Positions 7,546 through 17,259 of a stretch of 33,740 bases of DNA are shown here, piece after piece. A program made the translations under genes and the position numbers. The notes below the pieces were generated by a model, which was given only the letters and a program-made list of their open reading frames with translations, did no database searches and was not told where the DNA came from. This DNA comes from Corallochytrium limacisporum (Eukaryota; Opisthokonta). How positions within the stretch are numbered: the first letter of the stretch is position 1; every line of letters starts with the position of its first letter. The stretch covers positions 54,550 through 88,289 of the forward strand of contig PDIP01000067.1 of NCBI GenBank assembly GCA_002811645.1, given 5' to 3'.

Positions 7546-9462
7546 CTAGGTCGCAGATGACGATTTCTCCTTGGTCTTCTCCGAATCTGTTTCGTAGTCC
7601 CTGTGCATCATCTGCGCCATCACCTCTTGTCGATCTGTCCGGGACCTGAATGCATTGGACTCCATTGCGGCTTCCCACTCGTCCTGCTTATGAGGTGCCG
7701 CCTGACCAGCAGGGGCTGTAAAGTCTGGCTCCCGTCGCTTCTTGGCCTGGTCTTCTAAAGTCGTTCGACAATGCAAGGGCTCCAGCACAGGCTTCAAGGC
7801 CTCGAGGTAGCGCTGCAGAAGTCTCTCGCCGCCCATGCCATCGATAGCGCGACGAAGGTTCTTATAGTGACTGAACCGTGCGCCCTCATCGGTCATGAAT
7901 CGGTACAGTACATCTGTCGTGTCGGCGGCATCCCGAACCACCAGCGTGCGGTTGGCGCTGTCAAAATTGAGGTGGTCTACAATTTCCTTGAAGTTGGCCA
8001 TGTGCGGTCCGTGAAGGACAATAGAGCCGCTTCGAACCGCTTCAATAAAATTGTGACCACCTATGCCTGGCTGCAGAGATCCTCCAACAAAAGTTGCATC
8101 TGCAAGTTGGTAAAACAGTGATAGTTCACCCAAAGTGTCCACAATGTACACGTCCACGCCGTCCCGAATCGGCTCTCGTTGGCTGCGACGGGCACACCAA
8201 AGATGGTACTTATTGGTGAGCTCTTTTGCAATCGCTTTACCACGTTTCGGGTCACGTGGAGCAATGATGGTCAATGGGTTCGCTAGGTGCCGCTTCTGCA
8301 GTTCTAAGTGGACATTGGCGCACATATCTTCCTCACCTGAGTGCGTACTCGCTGCCAGCCAGACGTGACGTCGCTTTAGTTTGCGCTCCAGCAAGTCTCG
8401 TTCTACCTCGTCACAAGGCAAGTTTGGTGCACTCAATTTGAGATTGCCAATATACGCACTATTGGTGAGTTCAAGGTCAATGTAACGGCGCAGATCCTTT
8501 CGGCTGGCAGCCAGAATGACTTCGTATTCAGACAGCAGACCACGAACTGCACTACGCAGCGGCCAGCGCTGCCAGAGGCTCATGCTGCGCTTACTCATGC
8601 GCCCGTTCACCACTGCTACAGGAACTGCCCGATCAATGGTGGTGCAGAGCAGATTCGGTGTAACATCTGGCTCGAAAAGCAGCGCAGCATCCGGATTCCA
8701 ATGGTCCATGAACCGTTTTACGTATGCCGGTATGTCATAAGGCGCATACTGAATGCAGGTCCGGTCGGGCAGCTTCGGTGCCAGCACATTGTACGATGAC
8801 ACACTGTTTGTGGTCATCAGTACATGCAAGTCTGGGTAGCGATTGACTAAGGTCTTGACCAGGCCAATACAAGCTACCGCTTCACCAACGTTTGCACCAT
8901 GGACCCAGAGCAGTGGATGCTTGCCGTCTGCGGGAGGCCGTTCCACCGTCGTTAGACCGTAGCGGTTCTGAAACCGCTCCGGCTCTGTGTCTTCCAGGCC
9001 CTGGTCTTGTCTCCGTCTGGCGTAGAACGGCGGAATCAATGGCGTAGCCATGGCTGTGAGCGCGGTGTATACTTTGAATACCCAGTGGCGGCGACTGAGG
9101 AACATCATCCCAAATGTGGAATCCGTCAAAGACGCGGTTAAACTAGTCGATTTTTCTCCCCTGGCTTTTGATCTGCTATTAGAACCTACGAACTCTTCCT
9201 TTGATCCTCCTTTCGGTGGTCCCCACAACCCTTTCTTTTTGACTCCTGCCATTCTCTGTCCTGCCACCTGTCTCTGTTTTTTAATTCTACCTGGATACGC
9301 CCCTGCCGAGCGGATACCTCCGGCTCCTTGGTTCGGATCATCATCGAAGGCCGTTGCATAAGGACGAAGACTGTGCAACACACCAACGACAGATCCAGTT
9401 GGGAGGTGTTTTCCAGCGGTGCTCCGTCCTAGCTTTGCAGCAGTTGATGCCAACTGGAGCAT
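7546..9462 (-). CDS. kdtA: Kdo transferase (WaaA/KdtA family), probably mitochondrial
   Basis: A GT-B glycosyltransferase of the family that in bacteria moves 3-deoxy-D-manno-octulosonate from CMP-Kdo to lipid A precursor. The ATG at 9460-9462 gives 638 residues and an N-terminus rich in Ala, Leu, Ser, Lys and Arg with no early acids, typical of a mitochondrial presequence; Arabidopsis KDTA is mitochondrial. A basic linker (about 58-105) and a hydrophobic stretch (about 127-147) follow. Family motifs come in order: HGANVGE 188-194 with the likely catalytic base Glu194, ASTHSGEE 371-378, APRDPKR 401-407, VDTLGELSLFY 441-451, FVGGSL 458-463 with GGHNFIEA 468-475, and GPHMANFKEI 485-494. The usual ETE(L/I)WPN motif reads EPDVTPN here (264-270). 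A charged C-terminal tail of about 100 residues exceeds bacterial lengths (about 425). No lipid A genes are nearby. Family assignment is firm; substrate and acceptor are inferred. Confidence 0.9.
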   Translation of the reverse strand: MLQLASTAAKLGRSTAGKHLPTGSVVGVLHSLRPYATAFDDDPNQGAGGIRSAGAYPGRIKKQRQVAGQRMAGVKKKGLWGPPKGGSKEEFVGSNSRSKARGEKSTSLTASLTDSTFGMMFLSRRHWVFKVYTALTAMATPLIPPFYARRRQDQGLEDTEPERFQNRYGLTTVERPPADGKHPLLWVHGANVGEAVACIGLVKTLVNRYPDLHVLMTTNSVSSYNVLAPKLPDRTCIQYAPYDIPAYVKRFMDHWNPDAALLFEPDVTPNLLCTTIDRAVPVAVVNGRMSKRSMSLWQRWPLRSAVRGLLSEYEVILAASRKDLRRYIDLELTNSAYIGNLKLSAPNLPCDEVERDLLERKLKRRHVWLAASTHSGEEDMCANVHLELQKRHLANPLTIIAPRDPKRGKAIAKELTNKYHLWCARRSQREPIRDGVDVYIVDTLGELSLFYQLADATFVGGSLQPGIGGHNFIEAVRSGSIVLHGPHMANFKEIVDHLNFDSANRTLVVRDAADTTDVLYRFMTDEGARFSHYKNLRRAIDGMGGERLLQRYLEALKPVLEPLHCRTTLEDQAKKRREPDFTAPAGQAAPHKQDEWEAAMESNAFRSRTDRQEVMAQMMHRDYETDSEKTKEKSSSAT

Positions 9463-10268
9463 TGTGTTATGTTTTGTTCGAAATGCTTTCACTCTTAGGT
9501 CTCAGAATGCGTTGAGGTCGCCACAGACAGACTAAGAAGGCCGCTCTTGTTGTACCTTCTTCTAGTCGAAACACTTGCCCGGGGGATTGTGAATCAGGGC
9601 CGGTGGCGCCCCTTCCCCGTCACCTTCCCTCCATCTCTCATTCCAAAACCGCCCCCCTTGCAATTTTCTTCCCAGTCTCGCACTCTCGCTGTGCGCCATG
9701 GCTCTCTGCCTCAGTTCTCCGTTCCAATGCCTTGCGTTTGTTGGGGGGTGGGGGGGGAGTAGTTGGTTAACCCGGTCGGCTTGCTCTCCCTCTCTCCGTC
9801 TCCACTGCGTGAATTCCATGGGGGCCTATTTGCCGGGAAGGGAATGCCACCCGTCTGGAACCAAGGGGCCGAGTGGGACCGTCCACTCCCCGCCCCTCCG
9901 GGACGGTCGAGTGTGTGGAGTCTGTTCGGAGACCCGCGTGGCTGGGCGGGCGGGTTCAACGCCAAGTGGGCTAGAGAGTTTTACTATGTGCCTCAGCGCA
10001 TTGGAATTGGGTTTCATCGCCTTTATTTGCATTTGTATCGAGTACTCGTGTCTTGGACCGTTTCAGGTATTTAACAATTTGAGTTTTGAAGTAGATATTT
10101 AGACAAGAGGATGGATCGAATCAGATGTTGGCTCATGGTGCCATGTTTCGGAACAGACTGGGGAAAATCTAAACCATGTGAGAAGCACATTGGATAAAAG
10201 ACAATTAAGATTGACGAAATTGATACCCAAGCTCGGTTATTCAACCCTTGCCCGAAATACGAATAGCA
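9463..10268. other. divergent promoter region, no gene
   Basis: About 0.8 kb between the starts of the Kdo transferase and RRP9 genes. Overlapping frames on both strands (for example 9698-10102 plus and 9711-9965 minus) are proline/glycine-rich and not recognisable. A G-rich run lies near 9741-9758. No clear TATA element or intron signal is seen next to either start codon. Confidence 0.5.
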
Positions 10269-12242
10269 ATGAATGATTCGTTCTTTAGAGTGGCCCGTAG
10301 CGGCGGGTCAAAGCGGCTGGCCAAGACTTCGCAGTCAAAGGGGGGCGGCCGCGGAAGATCCAAAACGAGCGGTAACATAAGTAAACCCAGGCGTTATGAA
10401 AACGAGACCGACAATGTTTCAGATGACTACGTAGATGATGAGGATGACGATCTGGGGGTAACCTTTGACAGTGACGACGAAGAAAGGAGAAAACGGGATC
10501 GGGCCGACGGCTCTGAATACGACGATGACACCGAAGATGAGAAGGAGACAGCGCAAGAGAAACGTATTCGGCTGGCCAAAAGCTACCTTTCCAAGCTCGC
10601 TGCTGATAAAGATGAATACGGAGAGGACCGGGACGTCGACGCGGAAGTGGCTATCACCCGACGCCTAGCAGATGACGCCCTTGACCGTAAAGGCCGGCTT
10701 GTGCGGTCAGTTGCTGGAGAACTGGAACCACTGTTCACGGATCCCAAAGACGAGAACGATGTTCTAACACTTGACATTGCACGCTTTACTCGAGGTCATC
10801 ACCGCAGTCCGACGTGCATCGCCGTGGACGCAAACGGGACTGTGGCCTTCACAGGGGGTAAAGACGCAGCGATAGTGCGCTGGGAGCTCAAGGATGGCAT
10901 GCCATGTCGCACACACTTTGTTGAGGGAAAACCGAGTGCAACGCAGCTCAAGAAACGGCAACTCAAGCGTGAACGCGCGCTACAAGCGCAGCTAGCAAGG
11001 CGCATTAAGTCTGAGGGTCTGTTGCCTGATCAGGAGCAAGCAGAAACGATGAAGCGGAACAAGGCCGTGGAGAGTCGCAAGGTCGATAGAGACACCAAGC
11101 CCGCGGACAGAACTAGTAGTGGCCATGCAGGCGCCGTATTTGCAATCGCTGTTCACGGTTCTGGCATGTCCGACCGAGGCATTGTAGCCAGCGGCGGCGC
11201 AGATGCGATTATCCGTCTGTGGCGTGCCACAGACTTATTCCCGCTGGGTACTCTAGATGGGCATCGTGGTGCAATCACAAGTCTTACTTTCCGCCTCGAC
11301 TCTGCCGCCGACCCTCAAGGCACACTGTATTCCACATCGAGGGACAAGCTTTGCAAAGTCTGGTCTGCTGTGGACCAGAGCTATATCGAAACTCTCTTTG
11401 GGCATCAGGAGCCTGCGCAGTGGGTCGCCGCGCACCCCCACCGTGAGCAATGCCTCACTGCAGGCGGTCAGGAGCGCTGCTTGCGGCTTTGGAAAATCCC
11501 AGAGGAGAGCCACTTAGTGTTTTTGCTAACGAATGTGGGGGCAGAGTGCTGTTGTTTTGTGGGCAACGGGGACCATTTCGTGAGCGGTGGTGATGACGGG
11601 AGCATCAGTCTGTGGAATGTGTCACGCAAGAAGCCTTTGGTTACAGTGCGACCCGCACACCACGACCAAGAACAAGGACGAAACGATCGTGAAGATAGTG
11701 AAGACACTGACGAGGGAGATCACTCGAATACAGTGGACATGGAGGACAACGACGGCGACGATGATGAGCAAGAGAGTGTTGCCAACTCGAAGGCTACTCA
11801 GGACCTCCGCCTCAACGGAGCCATTATTGGCCACCAGTCTGCCAACCTGGATTATTCCGCCGCCGATCCGCGAGACCCGCGTCTGAGCTCATTACTCAGT
11901 AGCAGTTCCTATGCTGCAGCAAATGCCGATCGTGAGCTGCATGGGACCATGCCGTGGGTCACTGCGCTGGCCGCAGTACCGAAGAGCGATCTTGTCGCGT
12001 CCGGTTCAAGCGACGGTTTGGTCAAGCTCTGGCGCGTGGACACTGAGGGCCGATCGTTGGATGAGATAGGTTGCATTGCCGTCAATGGCTTCATCAACGG
12101 CCTTGCCTGGAGCAGCACGATGCCCCCGCGCCTAGTCGCGAGCGTGAGTCAGGAGCATCGATTTGGTCGCTGGGAGAATTTGAGAAAAGTAAGGAACGGA
12201 ATGGTCATGGTGGATTTCAAAGACCTTTTGAAAGGCAAGTGA
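10269..12242 (+). CDS. RRP9: U3 snoRNP WD40 protein RRP9 (U3-55K)
   Basis: A nucleolar WD40 protein that binds the box B/C motif of U3 snoRNA for early 18S rRNA processing. The ATG at 10269 (G at -3) gives 657 residues, against about 475 in human. The N-terminus is basic and glycine-rich (10-42, likely nuclear/nucleolar signal), then strongly acidic (50-92). The family hallmark helix ETAQEKRIRLAKSYLSKL (93-110) and the RRLADDALDRKGRLVRSVA segment (131-149) precede the propeller. WD repeats begin near 175 (GHHRSPTCIAVDANG) and include GHAGAVFAIAVHG, GHRGAITSLTF, the diagnostic ERCLRLWKIPEESHLVF (402-418), GGDDGSISLWN and GSSDGLVKLWRVD. Two insertions explain the extra length: a basic one at about 223-283 and an acidic one at about 463-560 between propeller blades. 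The C-terminus (GRWENLRKVRNGMVMVDF) also fits the family. Stop TGA is at 12240-12242, showing that TGA is a normal stop here. Confidence 0.93.
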   Translation: MNDSFFRVARSGGSKRLAKTSQSKGGGRGRSKTSGNISKPRRYENETDNVSDDYVDDEDDDLGVTFDSDDEERRKRDRADGSEYDDDTEDEKETAQEKRIRLAKSYLSKLAADKDEYGEDRDVDAEVAITRRLADDALDRKGRLVRSVAGELEPLFTDPKDENDVLTLDIARFTRGHHRSPTCIAVDANGTVAFTGGKDAAIVRWELKDGMPCRTHFVEGKPSATQLKKRQLKRERALQAQLARRIKSEGLLPDQEQAETMKRNKAVESRKVDRDTKPADRTSSGHAGAVFAIAVHGSGMSDRGIVASGGADAIIRLWRATDLFPLGTLDGHRGAITSLTFRLDSAADPQGTLYSTSRDKLCKVWSAVDQSYIETLFGHQEPAQWVAAHPHREQCLTAGGQERCLRLWKIPEESHLVFLLTNVGAECCCFVGNGDHFVSGGDDGSISLWNVSRKKPLVTVRPAHHDQEQGRNDREDSEDTDEGDHSNTVDMEDNDGDDDEQESVANSKATQDLRLNGAIIGHQSANLDYSAADPRDPRLSSLLSSSSYAAANADRELHGTMPWVTALAAVPKSDLVASGSSDGLVKLWRVDTEGRSLDEIGCIAVNGFINGLAWSSTMPPRLVASVSQEHRFGRWENLRKVRNGMVMVDFKDLLKGK

Positions 12243-12622
12243 AACTGCCCCTCAGGATTCCAAGCATTGCGCCCAGTGTACCCACCAAACCCTGAGTATC
12301 AGTTATCAAGCAGACAAAGGACGGAAGCCAGCGAGTGGGGTATTGACTATTATAGTATTATTGTTGATTCCTAGTATCATTATTGTAATCCTTTTCGGAG
12401 AGAAGGAAATGCGGCTTAAGTGCATGATCTCATTCGGAACAAGATATCACCTGGAATGTGTCCCAGTGGTCGCAGCTCTTTACTTGTTCTGCTCAATCGC
12501 AATACAACGGTTGCTGTCTAACCTCGCATTGATTTCATCGTCTCTCGCACCGTGGCTCATTATAGTCCTCAGTCTCTCCACGTTTCGTGTCCTGTTGAGG
12601 CCCCTCTTTCTCCTAACCCGAG
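12243..12622. other. convergent 3' region, no gene
   Basis: About 380 bp between the stops of RRP9 and the CBS protein gene. An open plus frame from 12343 starts only at TTG and runs antisense into the CBS gene; its hydrophobic translation reflects AT-rich UTR. No canonical AATAAA is seen for either gene. A tandem CTAACCCGAG occurs twice around 12614-12633, directly next to the CBS stop codon. Confidence 0.5.
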
Positions 12623-13192
12623 CTAACCCGAGTACATGTGTCCTCCAGAACCGATCATGTCACGCAAATAGCGCAGCTCCGTATCCTGACCTTCTGCCAT
12701 GGCCATCATTATGTCACGGATGGACAGAATATTAATAATGTCGGTCTTGTTCGCGACGGGCAAGTGACGCAGGTTCTGGCGGGACATCAGATTCATGCAC
12801 TCCGCTGCGCTTTGATTCTCATCCACGGCGATAATGTCTTTAGTAGTGATGGACTCCAGCAGCTCGGACTTTGGGTCCTTGGAAGCCACCACCAGTCGAG
12901 TCAGGAAATCGCGCTCGGTAACAATTCCCAGGATCTTGCCGGACTTGGTAACAATAGCACTGCCGACGGACTTCTCGGTCATAGCCTTGGCAGCATCCAT
13001 GGCACTAATCGTGCATTCGAGCTTGAGCAAGGGAGTGTCGGAGCTCTTCTTGCGCAGAATGTCCTTCACTCTGAGATCCTTACCAGCCTCCATGGCATCT
13101 GCACCGTACCAGCGTAGGGTTTGGACGGTCCCGACCTTCGACCAGGTAGTCCATGCAGGGACAACACGGCGACTCAACTGGTGTAAGAGCAT
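12623..13192 (-). CDS. mitochondrial paired-CBS-domain protein, CBSX3-like
   Basis: A 189-residue protein made of an N-terminal presequence and one Bateman module. The ATG at 13190-13192 has A at -3. Residues 1-40 (MLLHQLSRRVVPAWTTWSKV, then TLRWYG) are basic and amphipathic with no acids until the end, as in a mitochondrial transit peptide. CBS1 spans about 42-105, with the GSAIVTKSGKILGIVTERDFLTR signature (77-99). CBS2 spans about 116-170, with LRHLPVANKTDIINILSIRDIM (141-162). Pairs of this kind bind adenine nucleotides; in plants the mitochondrial protein CBSX3 regulates a thioredoxin. The short tail after CBS2 also resembles that group and alphaproteobacterial relatives. The ligand and partner here are unknown. 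A run of GAG/GCC-type codons and the same start context as its neighbours argue against recent transfer. Stop TAG is at 12623-12625. Confidence 0.85.
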   Translation of the reverse strand: MLLHQLSRRVVPAWTTWSKVGTVQTLRWYGADAMEAGKDLRVKDILRKKSSDTPLLKLECTISAMDAAKAMTEKSVGSAIVTKSGKILGIVTERDFLTRLVVASKDPKSELLESITTKDIIAVDENQSAAECMNLMSRQNLRHLPVANKTDIINILSIRDIMMAMAEGQDTELRYLRDMIGSGGHMYSG

Positions 13193-15772
13193 GATGGTGG
13201 CCTCTATAAATGTATAGGTGTACAAACTGTTTAGGTCGCTGTGTGTGGTTTCTGTTTCCTAAAAATGCCTTTGAACTACAGGTAACAACACGCCAGAGTG
13301 GGAGGGCAGAAGCATGTTTACGATCACAACAGATTCGAATGGAAATCAACGGGTGGAGCCCTTGACGTACCTTTCATTGCGCTGTGTGACTCATTCCGCG
13401 CTCATGCTTAGCCCGAGAGTGCGCAGTCCGCAGGAAGCAGTGTCAATATTTCGTTGAACTGTTTTGCTTCAAATCCGGTGCATCGGATCAGCCACTGCAG
13501 TCAACTGGCTGCGGGTTGAACCAGCAGGGAGGCCCATTGCGCAAAAATCCTTCAGGATTGATGTGCACAGCGGACCATACAGTGATCTGAAGACAAACAA
13601 ACCATAGTCACCAACTGCGCTACGCACCACAAACAGATCCCATCTCGTCCACCCGATCACTAATCCCGTCAACCCTCCCCCACACACAATACACTCGTAT
13701 TTGCTCCGCTGTACTATCTACGCATTCTTTCATTCTTGCTTCTTCTTCGTCTCTTCAGAATATGAAACAGGACACCCAAACCGTTCCCAGCTCGGAAGTG
13801 TATGTAGCACCAAGGACCTCATACATGCAGACAAAGTCTGGCTACTGCCTGTGTCTCCTCAGTCTCAGTAACATTTACCGAGCACAACTGTCATCTCCGT
13901 GTTTTGCTCTCTTTACCGCAACATCACATCATTCCCTGAACGGCTTTGCGGTATAGAAGGAAACAAAATTGGCACTCTAACAATCCAGGCGCCGGTCACC
14001 GGAGCGAAACACAGTGGTGCGAGAGTCTGTCTCGCCCCCTGGGGATGCCACAGTGATGTCACTTTCGATGTTGACTGCGTTGGCCCCAAGGAAAAGTCAT
14101 TTCAGCTCCAGTTCGTACCCGGCGAATGGTGCCCCGAATCCCATTCTCAAGTTGGGGAGTTGCTCACAAAGGATTGTTACACATCATCAATCGCCGGTCC
14201 TTCCTCGCCTTTCATGCAGCATGCACATGCGCATGCTCATCATGAATCTTCTTGCATCTTGCATTGCTCTCTTGGCTACTTTCACTTTTGCATTATCATG
14301 TCAGACAGGGCCAGCCAAGTGGTGGCGGTTGGGCGGTGAAAGACCCCTGAGAACGCTGGGCTTTACGCGACTGCTCTCCTTCCGTTCGCACTCTTGGCGG
14401 GTGCAAAATCTGCAAAGCACCAAAACGTAAACTCCAAGGGAAATGGGTGGCCAGAAGACCCGTGGATCGCAACCAAATCTTTGTTTCTCTCTACGTCTGC
14501 GGCTCGGAAAAATGTTTCGTCTTTAGTTTTTGTTTATGCTTTCTGTTTTTTTTTGGGGGGGGGGGTATGGGCTTTGGTCCTTTCCTCTCTTTTTTTTTTC
14601 TTTTTGTTTTTGCTTTTGCTTTCCCTAAACTCGCACCGGACTTCCGAAGCCAATGGCATGCTTGTGCACGTCATGAGTTGGGAGCATGTCACCCTTTGCT
14701 CCCAGTGCCGCTCAGTCAATGTCAATCGAATGGATCACATGCACAGAGGCTGTCGTTTCCTACAGTTTCCGAGGCAGCGGGACCGGTGGTACGTACAGTC
14801 TAGAATATCAAAGGTATGGCGGAGATAAGGGGCCAAATGCCGCAGTCACTTTGCAGCCTGCCAGCCAGTCCAGAGCAGCAGCACTCGGCGGTCTCTTTCG
14901 TTTTGGTAGTATTGGGGCACTGGCCAATACCAACCTCCACATTCTGCACAATACGTGAAGTGGACTCTCAGTTTCAACTTGCTGCCGGCTGCCATTGACT
15001 CTCTGTCCCGTATGCACCACCGTTGACCGAGCAGCCAGACAAATGTCCATACCAACTTTGGGTACTCCACAGAAAGCACAAGGCATAGTGCCACAGTCCC
15101 CCTTACCCTCGTCAGTGTTGAATCCGCACCATCGGACACCAACTCCTGTTTCGCAGAGCAATAATGCTGACGGAATCCAGTCCTATTTTTTTTTATTGCA
15201 AGGGTTTTTCATCGCGCGAGACAGGTTGTTTATCCGCGTGCAGGCTCCGGGGCACTCACACTGGGTCGCCCCGAATTGCTCCTGCGCCCACCCCCCGGCG
15301 CCCCGGGGGGGGGGGGGGCGGGGGGNNNNNNNNNNNNNNNNNNNNNNNNNNNNNNNNNNNNNNNNNNNNNNGGGGGCCACCCGCTGCGGTTCTTGGAAGA
15401 CTGAAATAAAAACGCGAAGCGCGAGGGTGAAGCAAAGGGCGGATAGGTAAGGTGGAGGCGGGGGAGGGGTACTCGATCAATGAAATATATTCTGAATCAC
15501 CCATGGGCAAGGGAAGGGTGGTACCCATAGTTCAAGCATGTGAAGGGGTGTCGCGCCGGGTCTAGATCTCTCAGAGAGCTTGATCGCGGCCAGGGGAAGA
15601 AGGACACACATGGCAGTTATGATATGGTTGTGAAACTATGCTTATCTTTCCTTTGCAATACTATAGTACAAAATCCCTCGTTCTGTATGGTTGAATGTCA
15701 GATGCTGAATGATGGTGATGTGGATGATACCAAACTAAGTGCCTTTTGGGAGAGCTTCCAGGTACGACACAT
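13193..15772. other. long non-coding stretch with assembly gap
   Basis: About 2.6 kb between the CBS gene 5' end and the carrier gene 3' end. Frames at 13899-14339, 14014-14430 and 14394-14828 (plus) and 14808-15161 (minus) overlap and are not recognisable. A 64-codon ATG frame at 13762 follows a pyrimidine tract ending in CAG but has no visible domain. G-runs (14554-14564) and T-runs (14590-14600 area) are present. TTTATT at 15192-15197 could be a minus-strand AATAAA. Nothing here can be called a gene. Confidence 0.5.
15326..15371. other. assembly gap (46 N)
   Basis: A run of 46 undetermined bases, with a long G-rich tract on its left (15305-15325) and five G on its right. The gap is therefore probably a G homopolymer that sequencing or assembly could not resolve. 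Its true length is unknown. Frames that cross it are not meaningful. Confidence 0.98.
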
Positions 15773-16687
15773 CTAGTCACGCGGGAAGATGTACGTTTTC
15801 ATGAACTCGTATACTGTAAAGCTCACACTCACCTGCGGCACGGCCTTGATGTAGTTCAAACTTAGTCCGCGGTAGAGCGCTAGGAACCCTTCCTGTCGCC
15901 AAACTAGTCCAATGGACCGCACCGTACCTTCGTAATGCGATTTGACCGACCCTTCCATGCCCTCCACCTGCATTCTGCGTCGCACCACATCAAAGGGATA
16001 GCTGCCTGTCTGTGCGACCAGACCTGCTACCGATCCGCTCATCATGTTCATGATTGCTGTGGTACCATGGCCTGCATTCTGGTTCCATTCCCGTGACTTG
16101 GCTTTCAGCACCTCAAAAGTAAAGAAACTCAGTCCTGCGTACGGAATCATACCCCAAATTGTAGGCAGGAAGCCACGGTACAGTCCCCCAATACCTTCGT
16201 TGCGCACAGTCTGGACAATCACATCACTGATGCCCGAGTACTGTTTGACTTTAGTCTGAAACGCCAGCCGGGCCCGAACCACGTCAAGCGGATACGTCGT
16301 GCTGACCGAAGTGATTCCAGCCATAGAACCCGCCAAGAAATTGTGATATGATCCGGTCAGACCGAGTTCATAGTGTAGTAAGTGCTTGTACGTCTCAAAG
16401 CTCAGAAACTGGACGCCAGCATAGGGAAATATACGCACAATCTGTGCTCCGTTACCCTTGTAGTAACCCATCAGCCCTTCATATTTCATTACTTTCATGA
16501 ACGCACGCGGCAGGCTCAGATCTGCATAGTGGGCATTGTGTGCCTGCAATAGAATCTTCACTCTGTCCATGGGTGCAACTACGGTTTTGGCGCAGCACCC
16601 AGCGACACCGCCGTTGACCAGTGTCTTGGCCACGTCCGTGGCATTACGAGCGAGGCTGCTCTTTGTTCCACTGTCGGACATGCTCAT
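15773..16687 (-). CDS. SLC25A16: mitochondrial carrier, SLC25A16/Leu5 type
   Basis: A six-helix inner-membrane carrier of 304 residues with three repeats, each carrying the Px[DE]xx[KR] motif: PMDRVK 39-44, PLDVVR 133-138 and PFDVVR 231-236. Segments match the human SLC25A16 group as I recall it closely: GGVAGCCAKTVVAPMDRVKILLQ in two overlapping blocks (26-48), the unusual HNAHY (50-54), YYKGNGAQIVRIFPYAGVQF (75-94), YPLDVVRARLAFQ (132-144), APYAG-like IPYAGLSFFTF (181-191) and LYRGLSLNYI (271-280). SLC25A16, SLC25A42 and yeast Leu5 are linked to coenzyme A uptake into mitochondria, which I infer here. The ATG at 16685-16687 has A at -3. Human SLC25A16 is about 332 residues; the shorter N-terminus fits. 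Stop TAG is at 15773-15775. The closely related SLC25A42 cannot be fully excluded without a tree. Confidence 0.9.
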   Translation of the reverse strand: MSMSDSGTKSSLARNATDVAKTLVNGGVAGCCAKTVVAPMDRVKILLQAHNAHYADLSLPRAFMKVMKYEGLMGYYKGNGAQIVRIFPYAGVQFLSFETYKHLLHYELGLTGSYHNFLAGSMAGITSVSTTYPLDVVRARLAFQTKVKQYSGISDVIVQTVRNEGIGGLYRGFLPTIWGMIPYAGLSFFTFEVLKAKSREWNQNAGHGTTAIMNMMSGSVAGLVAQTGSYPFDVVRRRMQVEGMEGSVKSHYEGTVRSIGLVWRQEGFLALYRGLSLNYIKAVPQVSVSFTVYEFMKTYIFPRD

Positions 16688-16994
16688 CTTGTGTTCTATC
16701 GTCTTGCCAAGCTGGATCTACATATATTTGCTTGGTCTAACTTTCTTGCTGCTTTCGTCACATGATTACCTTTGTATCGTCCCGACGAGAACACACAAGT
16801 ATCTTTTCTAATTTACAACTTGTGCAACATTGACACTCGTGGTGCGCCAATACTATTCTGCCTACCCCAAACTATTAACCGTACTATGTTTGAAATACCG
16901 CTCGGTCTATAGATCGAAGGTAATTAGCAGACAAGGCTGTATACGCACAATCTGGACTCAACATCTTATGGTTCCGTGCCAAACTGTCAGCGAC

Positions 16995-17000
16995 TATAAA
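16995..17000 (+). promoter_or_regulatory. TATA-like element
   Basis: TATAAA lies 57 bp upstream of the ATG at 17057, a spacing that would put a transcription start about 25-30 bp before that ATG. It fits the proposed first exon of the TMEM245-like gene. The match could be chance in non-coding DNA. Confidence 0.35.
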
Positions 17001-17056
17001 GCCATCCAAAGTCCCTTGTTCACACACTTCCCATCTCTTCCACCAAACTAGGAAAG

Positions 17057-17075
17057 ATGGGAGCGGACGATTCGG
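17057..17075 (+). other. possible first coding exon (MGADDS) of TMEM245-like gene
   Basis: ATG with A at -3, followed by 16 coding bases and then a consensus 5' splice site G|GTAAGT at 17076-17081. A matching 3' site (ttttctgttttcAG) ends at 18268. Joining 17075 to 18269 keeps the frame of the TMEM245-like ORF, with no stop before its first internal ATG at 18337. Unspliced, the ATG would give only an 11-codon uORF. The intron would be 1193 nt, phase 1. Confidence 0.4.
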
Positions 17076-17181
17076 GTAAGTCGCCTCAGTGACCGGGCCG
17101 AGGGCCGGGGGCTCCACGCAGCTCGCGTAGCCCAAAAGGGAGAGTCTCCATCTGCACAATGTCCTCCCATCTCGTTTCCAG

Positions 17182-17185
<4 letters not shown>

Positions 17186-17252
<67 letters not shown>
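17186..17252. repeat. (CA)n microsatellite
   Basis: About 33 uninterrupted CA units, continuing imperfectly to about 17260. A CT-rich tract follows at 17289-17308. It lies inside the proposed first intron of the TMEM245-like gene. It would be length-polymorphic and could form Z-DNA. Confidence 0.97.

Positions 17253-17259
<7 letters not shown>

Noticed and set aside
12614-12633. CTAACCCGAG tandem as telomeric repeat
   Set aside because: There are only two copies, and the second overlaps the CBS stop codon; it is not a telomere array.
12343-12735. Hydrophobic 130-codon plus frame
   Set aside because: It has no ATG start and runs antisense into the CBS gene; its hydrophobicity comes from AT-rich 3' UTR.
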